Shown: in pieces, positions 15,999-25,896 of the stretch
How the letters are laid out: each line of letters opens with the position of its first letter
How positions within the stretch are numbered: the stretch's first letter is position 1
Assembly: GCA_947165435.1 (NCBI GenBank)
Contig: CAMVAI010000029.1
Location: forward strand, 1 to 37,741
Origin: an uncultured Prevotella sp.
GTDB lineage: Bacteria > Bacteroidota > Bacteroidia > Bacteroidales > Bacteroidaceae
Length of the DNA: 37,741 nucleotides
Reading direction: 5' to 3'
Notes under the pieces: model-generated
What the model was told of the DNA's origin: nothing
Database searches by the model: none
What the model saw: the letters and a program-made list of their open reading frames with translations, nothing else
Made by a program: the position numbers and the translations under genes

Positions 15999-17294
15999 TT
16001 TCCATTTAGCAAACCAGCGTTCGTTGAATGTCAGACCGATGTTGATGCGGAATGTATTTTCAGATATGAAGCCGGGAGCGGTAGTATGCGTCCATTGTGC
16101 GCTGACGTTGAGTGTCGAGCGATTGTTCCACGAGTTGATAAGAGGAATGCCCACACCTGCCGACACCGTAATCTCCTTGGGGCCGTCGGTGCCCTGTATA
16201 TTATAATAAGGTGTAGCATACGACACACCGCCGCGATAGTGTATGCGGCTGAAGAACTTGCTGTGGTACTCCGGATTGGGAATCCAGTCGGCACCAACCA
16301 CGAACTTATGGCGATTCTCCAATACGCCCGGCTGCATCGTGTAGCGCATGCTCTTCACGGCGGCAGCGGTATTATCTACCGGATAGTCGAGCGAGCCCCA
16401 GCGTTCGAAAATATAGTCGGCACCCACGATGAGCCGCTTGTTATGATGCAGTGTTGCCCCCACGCCGAACGACAGCGGCAGCCCATAGGCATCGCCAACC
16501 TGCAGCGTATCGTTCGTAACGGTACCCGTCTGCGAATCGGTGATGCTGTTGATGAGCGACGCTTCGTTGCCTAAGTTATGGCCCACCCCCAGCGTAGCAC
16601 CCACGGTGAGCACCTCTTTGGCGCTGAGGGCCTTCTGCCACTGGAAGCCGAAGTCCAGTTTGTAACTGCTCACCGAGGTGGTGTATATCTTGGTTTGCGT
16701 GTTAACATACGTATCATTGCTAATCAGCGACACCAACCGCTCGGTGCTGCCCCAGAGATAAGCGAAGTTAAGACCTACGGAGAAGCCCTTGGCAAACTCC
16801 CATCCGGCACCGATGAACGCCTGGTTGAAGCCGCCGCTGCCGCTGTGTATCTCGTTGACATAGTCGGAACTGCCGCCGATATAGTCGGCCTTGTAATAGT
16901 TGTAGCCCACATTGGCCAGCGGCACCACGCCAAAGGCAAAGCCCACCTTCGGCAACACACGGAAGGTGGCAACACCGTAATCGAACGACCCCGTATTGCC
17001 GTTCACCCGCTGCGAGCCCTCCTTGAAATTCGTAATCTGAGCCGAGGCTCCCATGTCGAAAATAAACGTCAGCGAGTCAACCGACGAATAGGATGCCGGG
17101 TTCAGCACGTTGGCCACCTTGCCGTCGCGCAACCCGATGGCCAATCCACCCATGCCCTTGCTGAAGCCCGTCGATTGGTCGGCCAGGCGTCCTATGCCAA
17201 ACTGGCTGTACGGCGACAGCGTACGGCTCACTTGTGCCTGGGCGGGAAACACCGTAACAGCCGCCATGAGACACCCGAATATTTGCTTTTTCAT
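15990..17294 (-). CDS. Outer-membrane beta-barrel protein, OmpP1/FadL-like
   Basis: The start at 17294 gives a clean signal peptide (MKKQIFGCLMAAVTVFPAQA); ATGs at 17309 and 17312 add a short charged extension. The mature protein (about 414 aa) opens LSPYSQFGIGRLADQSTGFSKGMGGLAIGLRDG, a pattern of OmpP1/FadL-type hydrophobic-compound channels in Bacteroidetes. It continues with alternating amphipathic strands and aromatic girdle residues and ends in a strand (FRINIGLTFNERW). The substrate is unknown. It is the first gene of the OMP-lptC-corC cluster, consistent with shared envelope biogenesis, and is driven from the box at 17329-17336. Confidence 0.85.
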   Translation of the reverse strand: MKKQIFGCLMAAVTVFPAQAQVSRTLSPYSQFGIGRLADQSTGFSKGMGGLAIGLRDGKVANVLNPASYSSVDSLTFIFDMGASAQITNFKEGSQRVNGNTGSFDYGVATFRVLPKVGFAFGVVPLANVGYNYYKADYIGGSSDYVNEIHSGSGGFNQAFIGAGWEFAKGFSVGLNFAYLWGSTERLVSLISNDTYVNTQTKIYTTSVSSYKLDFGFQWQKALSAKEVLTVGATLGVGHNLGNEASLINSITDSQTGTVTNDTLQVGDAYGLPLSFGVGATLHHNKRLIVGADYIFERWGSLDYPVDNTAAAVKSMRYTMQPGVLENRHKFVVGADWIPNPEYHSKFFSRIHYRGGVSYATPYYNIQGTDGPKEITVSAGVGIPLINSWNNRSTLNVSAQWTHTTAPGFISENTFRINIGLTFNERWFAKWKVD

Positions 17295-17328
17295 TTGTCT
17301 TTCTTTCATCATTACTTGATTCGGCTTG

Positions 17329-17336
17329 CAAAATTA
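17329..17336 (-). promoter_or_regulatory. -7 box TAATTTTG of the OMP-lptC-corC cluster
   Basis: The minus strand reads TAATTTTG, 34 nt upstream of the OMP start. It is back to back with the divergent box at 17382-17389. Confidence 0.65.
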
Positions 17337-17381
17337 TCGAAAAAAAATGAAATAAACGCACGATAAATGGAAAATATAGGT

Positions 17382-17389
17382 TAATTTTG
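17382..17389 (+). promoter_or_regulatory. -7 box TAATTTTG of the DUF4105 gene
   Basis: TAATTTTG ends 4 nt before the GTG start at 17394, which places the expected transcription start at or beside the start codon. Confidence 0.6.
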
Positions 17390-17393
17390 CATC

Positions 17394-18614
17394 GTGAAAC
17401 ATTTAAAAATCATTTTTAGGACTATTTTAGGGCTTTTTATCACTTCCGTGCAGCCCCTTTCGGCTTATGCACAACACGACTACAGCCCCGAATACTACGA
17501 CTCGATAGAGGTGAGCTTGCTCACTTGCCAGCCTCACGACGAGATATACAGCCTCTATGGCCATACCGCCATACGGTGGCACAATCTGCATCATGGTGCT
17601 GAGAGCGAGGACTTGGCTTTCAACTATGGCGTCTTCGATTTCAAGAAGCCCTACTTTGTAGCACGCTTTGTCTTCGGTCTCACCGACTACGAGCTGGGAG
17701 CCTACCCCTTCAAGTATTTTCTGGCCGAATACCGACATTTTGGCAGTATGGTCACCGAGCAAGTGCTGAACCTGACGGGCGCAGAAAAGAGCCGTCTGCA
17801 CCAAGCGCTGGACACCAACCTGCAACCCGCCAACCGCATCTACCGCTACAACTACTTCTACAACAACTGTACGACGAAGGCCCGCGACATCATCGAGCAA
17901 TGCATCAGCGGAAAAATAGAATACGCTGGAAATGAAGGCGATAATCCGTCGTATCGCGACATGGTTCACGAGATGACCCGCCAGCATCCGTGGGCACGCT
18001 TCGGCAACGATGTGCTGCTGGGAGTAAAAGCCGACCAACCCACCGGGCGGCGGCAACAAGAGTTCCTGCCCAACAACTTGATGTATGACTTCGACCACGC
18101 ACAAATCTACGACAACGGTCTCTACCGCCCACTGGTGAAAGAGCGTCGCATAGCCGTTCCGGGCGGTGTACAGATGGTCAAGGAGGGCTTCCCCCTGTCG
18201 CCCCGTACGTGTGGCTGGATACTCGCGGCATTGGGCACCCTGCTGCTGTGGTGGCAATGGAAGCGAGGCAAGGCCTTTCTCGCCTGCGACCTGCTGCTGA
18301 TGCTTGCTTCGGGTGCTGTGGGCATCGTGCTCACACTGATGCTCTTCTCGCAGCATCCCACGGTGAGCCTGAACCTTCAGCTTGTCTTCTTCAATCCCCT
18401 GCATTGGGTGTTCCTGTGGCCGGTGTTCAAGGGGCGTACACGCCGCTATTGGATGGCAGTTGCCGTGCTCTTTGTGCTCTACATAGCAGGCCAAGCCCTG
18501 CAGACCTATGCCGAAGGACTATGGGCTGTAGCATACTGTTTGCTGCTGCAAAGCTGTATTCACCTGCAAATGGACACGCAAGCAATGAGCAACAAATTGA
18601 CACGCAAGCAATGA
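17394..18614 (+). CDS. DUF4105 (Lnb-like) membrane protein
   Basis: The GTG start gives a signal sequence (MKHLKIIFRTILGLFITSV... ending AYAQ). Residues about 35-190 match the DUF4105/Lnb N-terminal periplasmic domain: VSLLTCQPHDEIYSLYGHTAIRW, NYGVFDF, and the YNYFYNNCTTKARD motif with conserved Asn-Asn-Cys-Thr resembling a papain-like active site. Four to five C-terminal membrane helices follow from about residue 275. The enzymatic role in this family is not established. The next gene overlaps by ATGA, inside a 26-bp duplication that adds the last residues of this protein. No alternative upstream start exists downstream of the promoter. Confidence 0.85.
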   Translation: MKHLKIIFRTILGLFITSVQPLSAYAQHDYSPEYYDSIEVSLLTCQPHDEIYSLYGHTAIRWHNLHHGAESEDLAFNYGVFDFKKPYFVARFVFGLTDYELGAYPFKYFLAEYRHFGSMVTEQVLNLTGAEKSRLHQALDTNLQPANRIYRYNYFYNNCTTKARDIIEQCISGKIEYAGNEGDNPSYRDMVHEMTRQHPWARFGNDVLLGVKADQPTGRRQQEFLPNNLMYDFDHAQIYDNGLYRPLVKERRIAVPGGVQMVKEGFPLSPRTCGWILAALGTLLLWWQWKRGKAFLACDLLLMLASGAVGIVLTLMLFSQHPTVSLNLQLVFFNPLHWVFLWPVFKGRTRRYWMAVAVLFVLYIAGQALQTYAEGLWAVAYCLLLQSCIHLQMDTQAMSNKLTRKQ

Positions 18615-18623
18615 GCAACAAAT
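18573..18623. repeat. 26-bp tandem duplication at the DUF4105/phosphatase-fold junction
   Basis: Copy 1 (18573-18598) and copy 2 (18599-18623) both contain GCAATGAGCAACAAAT. The first ATG is in the DUF4105 frame and the second is the start of the next gene. Since 26 is not a multiple of three, the copy number sets the relative frame of the two genes. Confidence 0.95.
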
Positions 18624-19984
18624 ATCTGTATGTCACCCTGCTGTCGCTGGTGGGACTTCACGCCAACGGCTTTGCGCAACACGCCGAGAAGCCCCCTCGG
18701 CTGGTGATCAGCATCCATGCTGACGAGCTGACCACCGACCTGCTGGAGACATACGCCCCACTCTATCGTGCCGACGGCCTGCTGAAGCTGCTCAACGGAG
18801 GCCTGCTGTTCTCCAACGGTTCCTTCCCGTTCGCGCCGGTCGATGCAGCCTCTTCGGCAGCAGCCATCGCTACAGGCGCCACACCTTATTATAATAGTAT
18901 TACGGGCACCGAATGGCTGAACCGCACCACCCTGCGGCCACAGTCGGCCATCCATGATGCACAATACGGCACGTCGCCGCAACAGCTGGCCACCTCTACC
19001 CTTGGCGACGAGCTGAAGATAGCCACCGGCGGCACCGCCCATGTGTATGCCTTCGCCCCGTCTGCCGAGTGCGCCATACTCTTAGCCGGGCACGCTGCCG
19101 ACGGCGCAGCATGGATAGAAGACGAAACATGGCAGACCACCCCCTATTACTCGCCGCAGGATGAATGGCTCAGCGAATACACCCACTTCTTCGCCCCCTC
19201 TGCCTCCGTCAACAACAGCATTGCCGACGGGGCCATCAACTGCATAGAGCGCGGCGACATCGGCACCGACGAAGCCACCGACATCATTTACGTAGGGCTG
19301 TCGCTGCAACCCACCTTAGAGAGCTACGTGCAGCTCGACCACACCATTGCCCGCATCGTGACAGCCGTCGGCAGGAAAGTACCCATAGAGCGCACCCTCT
19401 TCGTGCTCACCGGCATGGGCAGCCAGCGGCAGGAGCGCAAAGAAGACCGCGAACGCTTCCGCATTCCCACGGGCAAATTCTACATCAACCGCACGGCCAA
19501 CCTGCTGAACCTCTATCTGGGAGCCGTCTATGGCAACGCGCAATATATCGAGGCCTGCTACCGCAACCAGCTCTTCGTGAACCGCCAGCTGATAGAGCGC
19601 AAGAACATCGACATGGCCGACCTGCTGCGGCGCTCGCAAGCCTTTATCCTCCAGCTCTCGGGTGTGCGCAACGTCTATACCGCCAACCAGCTGATGACCA
19701 GCGACAGCCATCTGCTGGCGCGCGTGCGCAACGCGTTCAATGCCGACCGCTGCGGCGACCTGCTGATAGACATCCAGCCGGGATGGGAACTGGTGAACGA
19801 AGACGCCGGCACCACCTCGCTGTCACGGGTGGCCGCTCTCCCCTTCCCCATCGTTTTCTATGGGGCGACCATCGCTCCGCAACGTGTCAACACCGGTGTT
19901 ACCGCCGACCGCATAGCACCCACGGTGGCACGCGTCATCCGCATCAGGGCCCCCAACGCCTGCATGGCCGAGCCGCTCTTTTGA
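18611..19984 (+). CDS. Alkaline-phosphatase-superfamily-like protein, active site degenerate
   Basis: The start at 18611 gives an export signal (MSNKYLYVTLLSLVGLHANG...AQ), and an ATGA overlap links it to the DUF4105 gene. The 457-aa protein resembles PafA/nucleotide-pyrophosphatase-type enzymes in its opening strand (RLVISIHADEL), the LLKLLNGGLLFSNGSFPFAPVDAASSAAAIATGATP segment and the general layout. Where active relatives have a Thr/Ser nucleophile followed by GHA, a DxxGH motif and TADHG, this protein has DAASSAAA, no DxxGH, and LTGMGS. It is therefore probably a non-catalytic binding or structural protein in the periplasm. The last codons lie in a 45-bp repeat (19954-20078). Confidence 0.7.
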   Translation: MSNKYLYVTLLSLVGLHANGFAQHAEKPPRLVISIHADELTTDLLETYAPLYRADGLLKLLNGGLLFSNGSFPFAPVDAASSAAAIATGATPYYNSITGTEWLNRTTLRPQSAIHDAQYGTSPQQLATSTLGDELKIATGGTAHVYAFAPSAECAILLAGHAADGAAWIEDETWQTTPYYSPQDEWLSEYTHFFAPSASVNNSIADGAINCIERGDIGTDEATDIIYVGLSLQPTLESYVQLDHTIARIVTAVGRKVPIERTLFVLTGMGSQRQERKEDRERFRIPTGKFYINRTANLLNLYLGAVYGNAQYIEACYRNQLFVNRQLIERKNIDMADLLRRSQAFILQLSGVRNVYTANQLMTSDSHLLARVRNAFNADRCGDLLIDIQPGWELVNEDAGTTSLSRVAALPFPIVFYGATIAPQRVNTGVTADRIAPTVARVIRIRAPNACMAEPLF

Positions 19985-20078
19985 GGGGCAGGCCATCGCA
20001 ACGCCTGTATGGCCGAGCCGCTCTTTTGAGGGCATGCCATCGCAACGCCTGCATGGCCAAGCGCTCTGTTGAGGGCAA
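19954..20078. repeat. About 45-bp tandem repeat at the 3' end of the phosphatase-fold gene
   Basis: Units begin at 19954, 19999 and 20043 (CAACGCCTGCATGGCC-type). The first contains the C-terminal codons and stop codon; the next two lie in the gap before secA. Confidence 0.92.
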
Positions 20079-20162
20079 AAATCAGCAAGGGCTACACGAC
20101 AAAAAAGGACGGCAAGGCCAAATTATTCGGGCTTTTTATGCAAGAATACGGAAAATTCTTCG

Positions 20163-20170
20163 TACTTTTG
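20163..20170 (+). promoter_or_regulatory. -7 box TACTTTTG of secA
   Basis: TACTTTTG matches the consensus 66 nt upstream of the secA ATG. Confidence 0.65.
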
Positions 20171-20236
20171 CACCCAATTATCATATTTTTCAGAAAACAA
20201 ACAAATTAGTAAAACAGTAAATCGCATATAAACAAG

Positions 20237-23200
20237 ATGAATTTCAACAAGATTTTACGCTCACTGTTCGGCGACAAAGCCTCGCGCGACAACAAGCTCA
20301 TCCGCCCCTTTGTGGAACAAGTGAAAGCCGTCTATCCGTCGCTGCAGCAGAAGTCGAACGACGAATTGCGCCAGCGCACCAAGGAGATACAACAGCAAGT
20401 ACAGTCGTCGGCTAACGAGCAGAAGGCCGAGATAGCCAAGCTGAAAGCCACCATCGAGGAGACACCCATCGACGAGCGCGCCGACATCTTCGCCCAGATT
20501 GACAAGCTGGAGAAGGAAGTGCTCGACATCTACGAGGTAGCCCTCAACGAGGTGATGCCCGAGGTCTTTGCCATTGTCAAGGAGACGGCGCGCCGCTTTG
20601 CCGAGAACGAAGAGACCGTAGTCACCGCCACCGACTTCGACCGCGAGCTGGCTGCCGACCCGAAGAAAGACTTCATCACCATCGACGGCGACAAGGCCAT
20701 CTACCATAACCACTGGACAGCAGGCGGCAACGACCTGAAGTGGGAGATGGTACACTACGATGTCCAGCTCTTCGGCGGCGTGGTGCTGCACCAGGGCAAG
20801 ATAGCCGAGATGGCTACCGGCGAGGGCAAGACGCTGGTGGCTACGCTGCCCGTCTTCCTGAACGCGCTGACGGGTAACGGTGTCCACGTGGTGACGGTGA
20901 ACGACTATCTGGCCAAGCGCGACTCCGAGTGGATGGGCCCGCTATACATGTTCCACGGCCTTTCGGTAGATTGCATCGACAAGCACCAGCCCAACTCCGA
21001 GGCCCGCCGCCGTGCCTACCAGGCCGACATCACCTTTGGCACCAACAACGAGTTCGGTTTCGACTACCTGCGCGACAACATGGCCATCTCCCCCTCCGAC
21101 CTCGTGCAGCGCGCCCACAACTACGCCATCGTCGATGAGGTTGACTCCGTGCTCATTGACGACGCCCGCACCCCGCTGATTATATCAGGTCCCGTGCCCA
21201 AGGGCGACGACCAGATGTTTGAGGAATACCAGCCCCTGGTCGAGAAACTTGTGAACGTACAGAAGCAGCTGGCCACGCAATATCTTGCCGAAGCCAAGCA
21301 GAAGATATCCGAAGGCCAGCAGAAGAACGACAAGAAGCTGCTCGACGAAGGCTTCCTGGCCCTGTACCGCTCGCACAAGTCGATGCCCAAGAACAAGCCC
21401 CTCATCAAGTATCTCTCCGAGGAAGGCATCAAGAGCGGCATGCTGAAGACTGAGGAGATCTATATGGAAAACAACAACCGCCGCATGCCCGAGGTCACCG
21501 AGCCCCTCTACTTCGTGGTGGACGAGAAGCTCAACTCGTGCGACCTGACCGACAAGGGCACCGCCTGGCTGGCACAGCAGGTTGACGACAAAGACCTCTT
21601 CGTGCTGCCCGACATCACCAGCCAGCTGTCGGCCCTGGAGGGCGATACCACGCTGAGCGACGAAGAGCGCATCAACCGCAAGGACGAGCTGCTGCAGCAC
21701 TATGCCGTGCAGTCGGAGCGCGTACACACCCTGCAGCAGCTGCTGAAGGCCTACTGCATGTTCAACAAAGACGACGAATACGTGGTCATCGACGGCGAGG
21801 TGAAGATTGTTGACGAGCAGACAGGCCGTATCATGGAAGGCCGCCGGTGGAGCGATGGCTTGCACCAGGCCGTTGAGGCCAAGGAGCACGTGAAGGTGGA
21901 GGCTGCCACGCAGACCTTTGCCACCATCACGCTGCAGAACTACTTCCGCATGTACCACAAGCTGGCCGGCATGACCGGTACGGCATCTACCGAAGCCGGT
22001 GAGTTCTGGGACATCTACAAGCTCGACGTGGTGGAGATACCCACCAACCGCCCCGTCATCCGCGACGACATGGACGACCGCATCTACAAGACGGCGCGCG
22101 AAAAATACCGTGCCGTCATCGAGGAAGTGGTACGCTTGCGCAACAGCGGCCGCCCCACCCTCATCGGTACGACCTCCGTCGAGATTTCCGAGCTGCTCTC
22201 GCGCATGCTCGACATGTATGTCAACCCCGAGACGGGCAAACGCGAAGGCATACCCCACCAGGTGCTCAACGCCAAGCTGCACCAGAAGGAGGCTGACATC
22301 GTGGCCCTGGCCGGACAGTCAACCAACGGGAAGGGCGCCGTGACCATAGCCACCAACATGGCCGGCCGCGGTACCGACATCAAGCTGTCGCCCGAGGTGA
22401 AAGCTGCCGGCGGCCTGGCCATCATCGGCACCGAGCGTCACGAGTCGCGGCGTGTTGACAGACAGCTGCGCGGACGTGCCGGCCGCCAGGGCGACCCGGG
22501 TTCGTCGCTGTTCTTCATCTCGCTCGAAGACAAGCTCATGCGCCTGTTTGGTTCGGAGCGTATCGCCTCGGTGATGGACAAGCTGGGCTTCAAGGAGGGT
22601 GAGATGCTGGAAAGCCCGATGATCAGCAAGCAGGTGGAGCGCGCGCAGAAGAAGGTAGAGGAAAACAACTTCGGCATCCGCAAGCGCCTGCTGGAATATG
22701 ACGACGTGATGAACAAGCAACGCACGGTGGTCTATTCGAAGCGCCGCCACGCCCTGATGGGCGAGCGCATCGGCATGGACATATCGAACACCATCTGGGA
22801 CCGCGTGGTGAACATCATCGAGACGCAAGACTACGAGGGCTGCAAGGAGCAGTTCATCAAGATATTCGCCATGGAGTGTCCGTTCACGAGCGACGAGTTC
22901 ATCAACAAGAACCACGACGAGCTGGCCGAAGAGACCTTCCAGGTGGCTATGGGCAACTTCAAGCGCAAGATGGAGCACGTTCAGGAGACGGCCATGCCGG
23001 TCATCAAGCAGGTGTATGAAAACCAGGGCGCCATCTACGAGCGCATCGTGGTGCCGCTGACCGACGGCCGCCGCATGTACAACATCCCGTGCAACCTCAA
23101 GGAAGCCTACGACACGGAGTGCCGCTCGGTGGTGAAGGAGTTCCAGAAGCAGATACTGCTGCACATCATCGACGAGGCATGGAAAGAGAACCTCCGCGAG

Positions 23201-23605
23201 CTTGACGAGCTGAAGCACTCGGTGCAGAACGCCTCGTACGAGCAGAAAGACCCGCTGCTCATCTTCAAGCTGGAGAGCGTCAAGCTGTTCGACAACATGG
23301 TGAACACGATGAACAACCGCTCCGTCAGCATACTCATGCGCGCCCAGATACCCGTGGTGGAACAGGTGCAGGAGGCCGCCCCCGAGCAGCACACCGAGCG
23401 CCAGCAGTACACCGAGTCGAAGCAGTCGCTGACGCAAGAGCAGATGACCGACCCCAACCAGGCAGCCGCCGCCGCACAAGACACGCGTGCCCAGCAGCAG
23501 CCGCGCACACCCATCATCAAGGACAAGCTGCCCGGACGCAACGACCCGTGCCCCTGCGGCTCGGGCAAGAAGTTCAAGCAGTGTCACGGACGAGGACTTG
23601 TCTGA
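20237..23605 (+). CDS. secA: Preprotein translocase ATPase SecA
   Basis: SecA drives Sec-dependent export by binding preproteins and SecYEG and hydrolysing ATP. The 1122-aa length fits the enlarged SecA of Bacteroidetes. Nucleotide-binding domain 1 has the Walker A motif MATGEGKT near residue 195 and Walker [13 protein letters not shown] near 297. The preprotein cross-linking region follows, with an extra charged segment (around 340-420) typical of this phylum. Domain 2 has [11 protein letters not shown] and [12 protein letters not shown]. The extreme C terminus carries the SEC-C zinc motif [13 protein letters not shown], preceded by a Gln-rich linker. It is transcribed from the box at 20163. 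Confidence 0.97.
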   Translation: MNFNKILRSLFGDKASRDNKLIRPFVEQVKAVYPSLQQKSNDELRQRTKEIQQQVQSSANEQKAEIAKLKATIEETPIDERADIFAQIDKLEKEVLDIYEVALNEVMPEVFAIVKETARRFAENEETVVTATDFDRELAADPKKDFITIDGDKAIYHNHWTAGGNDLKWEMVHYDVQLFGGVVLHQGKIAEMATGEGKTLVATLPVFLNALTGNGVHVVTVNDYLAKRDSEWMGPLYMFHGLSVDCIDKHQPNSEARRRAYQADITFGTNNEFGFDYLRDNMAISPSDLVQRAHNYAIVDEVDSVLIDDARTPLIISGPVPKGDDQMFEEYQPLVEKLVNVQKQLATQYLAEAKQKISEGQQKNDKKLLDEGFLALYRSHKSMPKNKPLIKYLSEEGIKSGMLKTEEIYMENNNRRMPEVTEPLYFVVDEKLNSCDLTDKGTAWLAQQVDDKDLFVLPDITSQLSALEGDTTLSDEERINRKDELLQHYAVQSERVHTLQQLLKAYCMFNKDDEYVVIDGEVKIVDEQTGRIMEGRRWSDGLHQAVEAKEHVKVEAATQTFATITLQNYFRMYHKLAGMTGTASTEAGEFWDIYKLDVVEIPTNRPVIRDDMDDRIYKTAREKYRAVIEEVVRLRNSGRPTLIGTTSVEISELLSRMLDMYVNPETGKREGIPHQVLNAKLHQKEADIVALAGQSTNGKGAVTIATNMAGRGTDIKLSPEVKAAGGLAIIGTERHESRRVDRQLRGRAGRQGDPGSSLFFISLEDKLMRLFGSERIASVMDKLGFKEGEMLESPMISKQVERAQKKVEENNFGIRKRLLEYDDVMNKQRTVVYSKRRHALMGERIGMDISNTIWDRVVNIIETQDYEGCKEQFIKIFAMECPFTSDEFINKNHDELAEETFQVAMGNFKRKMEHVQETAMPVIKQVYENQGAIYERIVVPLTDGRRMYNIPCNLKEAYDTECRSVVKEFQKQILLHIIDEAWKENLRELDELKHSVQNASYEQKDPLLIFKLESVKLFDNMVNTMNNRSVSILMRAQIPVVEQVQEAAPEQHTERQQYTESKQSLTQEQMTDPNQAAAAAQDTRAQQQPRTPIIKDKLPGRNDPCPCGSGKKFKQCHGRGLV

Positions 23606-23606
23606 A

Positions 23607-23641
23607 GAAATGAGAAATGAGAAATGAGAAATGAGAAATGA
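23607..23641. repeat. Tandem 7-bp repeat GAAATGA, five copies
   Basis: Five copies of GAAATGA fill the gap between secA and the ABC gene. The ABC start codon is the ATG of the last copy; earlier ATGs end at stop codons inside the array. Confidence 0.95.
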
Positions 23642-24339
23642 TTAAGATAGAAAACCTGAAGAAACAATTCGGCGACACCTGCGCCTGCGATATTCCCGCG
23701 TTCACCGTGAACGACGGGGATATCCTGGGCCTCGTGGGCAACAACGGTGCCGGCAAGACCACGCTCTTCCGGCTCATTCTCGACCTGCTGCAACCAGACA
23801 GCGGCAGCGTACACATCGGGGCGGTCAACCCCGCCGAGTCGGAGGAATGGAAAGAGCATGTGGGAGCCTACGTGGACGAAAGCTTCCTCATCGACTTCCT
23901 CACCCCCGAGGAATATTTCTCGTTCCTCGGCAAGATTTCGGGCATCAGCCAGGCCGAGGTCAACGAGCGGCTCACCGGCTTCGAGCGCTTTGCCGGCGGC
24001 GAGGTGTTCGGCCAGAAGAAGCTCATACGCAACCTCTCGGCAGGCAACAAGATGAAGGTGGGCATCATATCGGCCCTGCTGCGCCGCCCCGAGGTGGTGA
24101 TACTCGACGAGCCGTTCAATTTCCTCGACCCCACCAGTCAGGTGGTGCTCAAGCACCTGCTCACCGACTATGCCGCCCAGACGGGAGGCACCATACTCAT
24201 ATCCAGCCACAACCTGCAGCACACCGTCGATATATCCACGCGCATAGCCTTGTTGGAGCGCGGTGTCATCATCCGCGACCTGCCCAACGAGCAGGGCTCT
24301 GCCAACGACGAGCTGCAGCAATACTTCGCGGCAGAATAA
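23638..24339 (+). CDS. ABC transporter ATP-binding protein
   Basis: This is a single nucleotide-binding domain of 233 aa. It has Walker A GNNGAGKT (34-41), a Q-loop region near 80, a signature LSAGNK (132-137, a variant of LSGGQ), Walker B VVILDEPFNFLDP (153-165) and the switch histidine in SSHN. The style matches ABC-2 or export-type ATPases. No permease gene is adjacent, so its membrane partner must be encoded elsewhere or it works as a stand-alone ATPase. It starts inside the heptamer repeat after secA and lies 33 nt upstream of the kinase-like gene; the three may share a transcript. Confidence 0.87.
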   Translation: MIKIENLKKQFGDTCACDIPAFTVNDGDILGLVGNNGAGKTTLFRLILDLLQPDSGSVHIGAVNPAESEEWKEHVGAYVDESFLIDFLTPEEYFSFLGKISGISQAEVNERLTGFERFAGGEVFGQKKLIRNLSAGNKMKVGIISALLRRPEVVILDEPFNFLDPTSQVVLKHLLTDYAAQTGGTILISSHNLQHTVDISTRIALLERGVIIRDLPNEQGSANDELQQYFAAE

Positions 24340-24372
24340 GGAACAAAAAAAGTTACTAACAATCATAGCACC

Positions 24373-25881
24373 ATGAATCGTAAAATTTTCATCCTCTTTC
24401 TATCCCTTGCCTTCAGCACCCTCAGCTCGATGGCACAGGGCAACGACGCCAAGAACGACATGCAGAAGCGCGCCGAGAGCGAGCTGGAAAACAGCAAGTA
24501 CATCACCGCCCGCTACTTCTTCATACGCGCCTACGAAGACTATTTCTCCAAGGGCCGCCTGCAGCAGGGCGTGGAGTGCATCTCGAAGGCCACAGCCCTC
24601 TACACCCGCGAGAACCTCTACAAAGAAGCCTTCGACCTGCTGCACCGCGTTGACCAGAACATCAGTGCCGCCAGCCAGCCCGACAGCAAGAAGGCCGCCC
24701 TCTACTACCAGGTGAGCAAGGAGCGGCTGCAAATCTACGAGAAGCTGGGCAAGGGCTCCAGTGCCAAAGACCAGCTCACGCTCATGGAGCAGCAGGCACG
24801 CACCGCCGTCGGCGAAGACCTGCAGAGCGACCTGCTCTACACGAAGGCCATCTACTACTACACCTTCGGGCAGAACGCCAAGGGCAACGCCGTGTTCAAG
24901 GAGATGGCTTCCAAGCTGACCGCCAAGAAAGAATACGACAAGGTGGACGAGGTCTATAAGGCTCTCATAGCCAACGGCCGCCGCAGCAACAGTGCCAGCA
25001 TGGTGGCGCAGGCCTACAGCAGCTACATCGCGTGGAAAGACTCGGTGAGCGCGCTGAAGACCGCCGACGAGCGTAACGCGCTGAAGAAACAGATAGCCGA
25101 CAACGAGGCCGAGATAGCCGACAAGGACAGCACGCTGGCCGTCCGCCAGGCCATCATCGTGGGTCTTTGCATCCTGGCTGCCGCACTGGCTGCCGCGCTG
25201 GCTGCAGGGGCCATCGTGCTGCTGCGCTTCATCGTTGCCAACCGCCGCCAGAAGAACATCATCAAGCTGGCCAACGACAACAACGCCCTGAAGTCGAAGT
25301 TCATCGGCAACATATCGGCACAGCTCGCCCCCACCCTGAACAAGCTCGACAGCCGACAGCCCGAGGTGAAAGCCATGCTCGACTTTGCCGACCACATACA
25401 GACACTCTCCGAGCTGGAGAACACCATCGCGGAGCCCGTAGAGACCGAAGACACCGCCATACAGCCCCTCTGCGAAGCACTGATGGACGAGATACGCGGC
25501 GAGGTGCGCCAGGAGGTGACGCTGACCGTCAACGCCCCGAAGATGCAGGCGCCCATCCATGCCCCATACGTGCGCCACATCCTGCTGCACCTGCTGCACA
25601 ACGCTGCCGAGTACACCCCCGAGGGCGGCCACATCTGGCTGGAGTATAAGAAGCGCGGCGCACACGCCCACCAGTTCATCGTGGCGGATACGGGCTGCGG
25701 CATCGCCGAAGAGCAGCGCGAGAATGTCTTCAAGCCCTTCATCGAGATTCACGATCTCACGCGTGGCGACGGCCTCGGCCTGCCCATCTGCAAGCAGATG
25801 GCCCTGAAGATGAACGGCGACCTTGAGATAGACCCCGCATTCACCAAGGGCACCCGCTTCGTGCTCAGCCTGCACGCATAA
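24373..25881 (+). CDS. Histidine-kinase-like protein without phospho-acceptor His
   Basis: An N-terminal signal sequence (MNRKIFILFLSLAFSTLSSMAQ) precedes a helical, TPR-like sensor region (about 25-240), a coiled coil (KKQIADNEAEIADKDS), a transmembrane helix (about 256-282) and a C-terminal kinase core. The ATPase boxes look intact: N box HNAAEYTPEGG, G1 DTGCG (439-443), F box VFKPF and G2 GDGLGLPICK (from 465). In the dimerisation helix, however, SKFIGNISAQLAPTL stands where active kinases have FxxNxSHExRTPL; the histidine is replaced by Ala316. It could be a pseudokinase or act on another residue. No response regulator is adjacent. It ends at the strong terminator 25897-25944. Confidence 0.8.
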   Translation: MNRKIFILFLSLAFSTLSSMAQGNDAKNDMQKRAESELENSKYITARYFFIRAYEDYFSKGRLQQGVECISKATALYTRENLYKEAFDLLHRVDQNISAASQPDSKKAALYYQVSKERLQIYEKLGKGSSAKDQLTLMEQQARTAVGEDLQSDLLYTKAIYYYTFGQNAKGNAVFKEMASKLTAKKEYDKVDEVYKALIANGRRSNSASMVAQAYSSYIAWKDSVSALKTADERNALKKQIADNEAEIADKDSTLAVRQAIIVGLCILAAALAAALAAGAIVLLRFIVANRRQKNIIKLANDNNALKSKFIGNISAQLAPTLNKLDSRQPEVKAMLDFADHIQTLSELENTIAEPVETEDTAIQPLCEALMDEIRGEVRQEVTLTVNAPKMQAPIHAPYVRHILLHLLHNAAEYTPEGGHIWLEYKKRGAHAHQFIVADTGCGIAEEQRENVFKPFIEIHDLTRGDGLGLPICKQMALKMNGDLEIDPAFTKGTRFVLSLHA

Positions 25882-25896
25882 GGACCCTCCCCCGGA

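Noticed and set aside
18209..18610. Upstream extension of the phosphatase-fold gene to an ATG at 18209
   Set aside because: The extension is an out-of-frame translation of the DUF4105 membrane region; the ATG at 18611 gives a proper signal peptide and an ATGA overlap.
22319..23587. 422-codon antisense frame opposite secA
   Set aside because: The sense strand encodes unmistakable SecA including the zinc motif; the antisense product is compositionally biased and unrecognisable.
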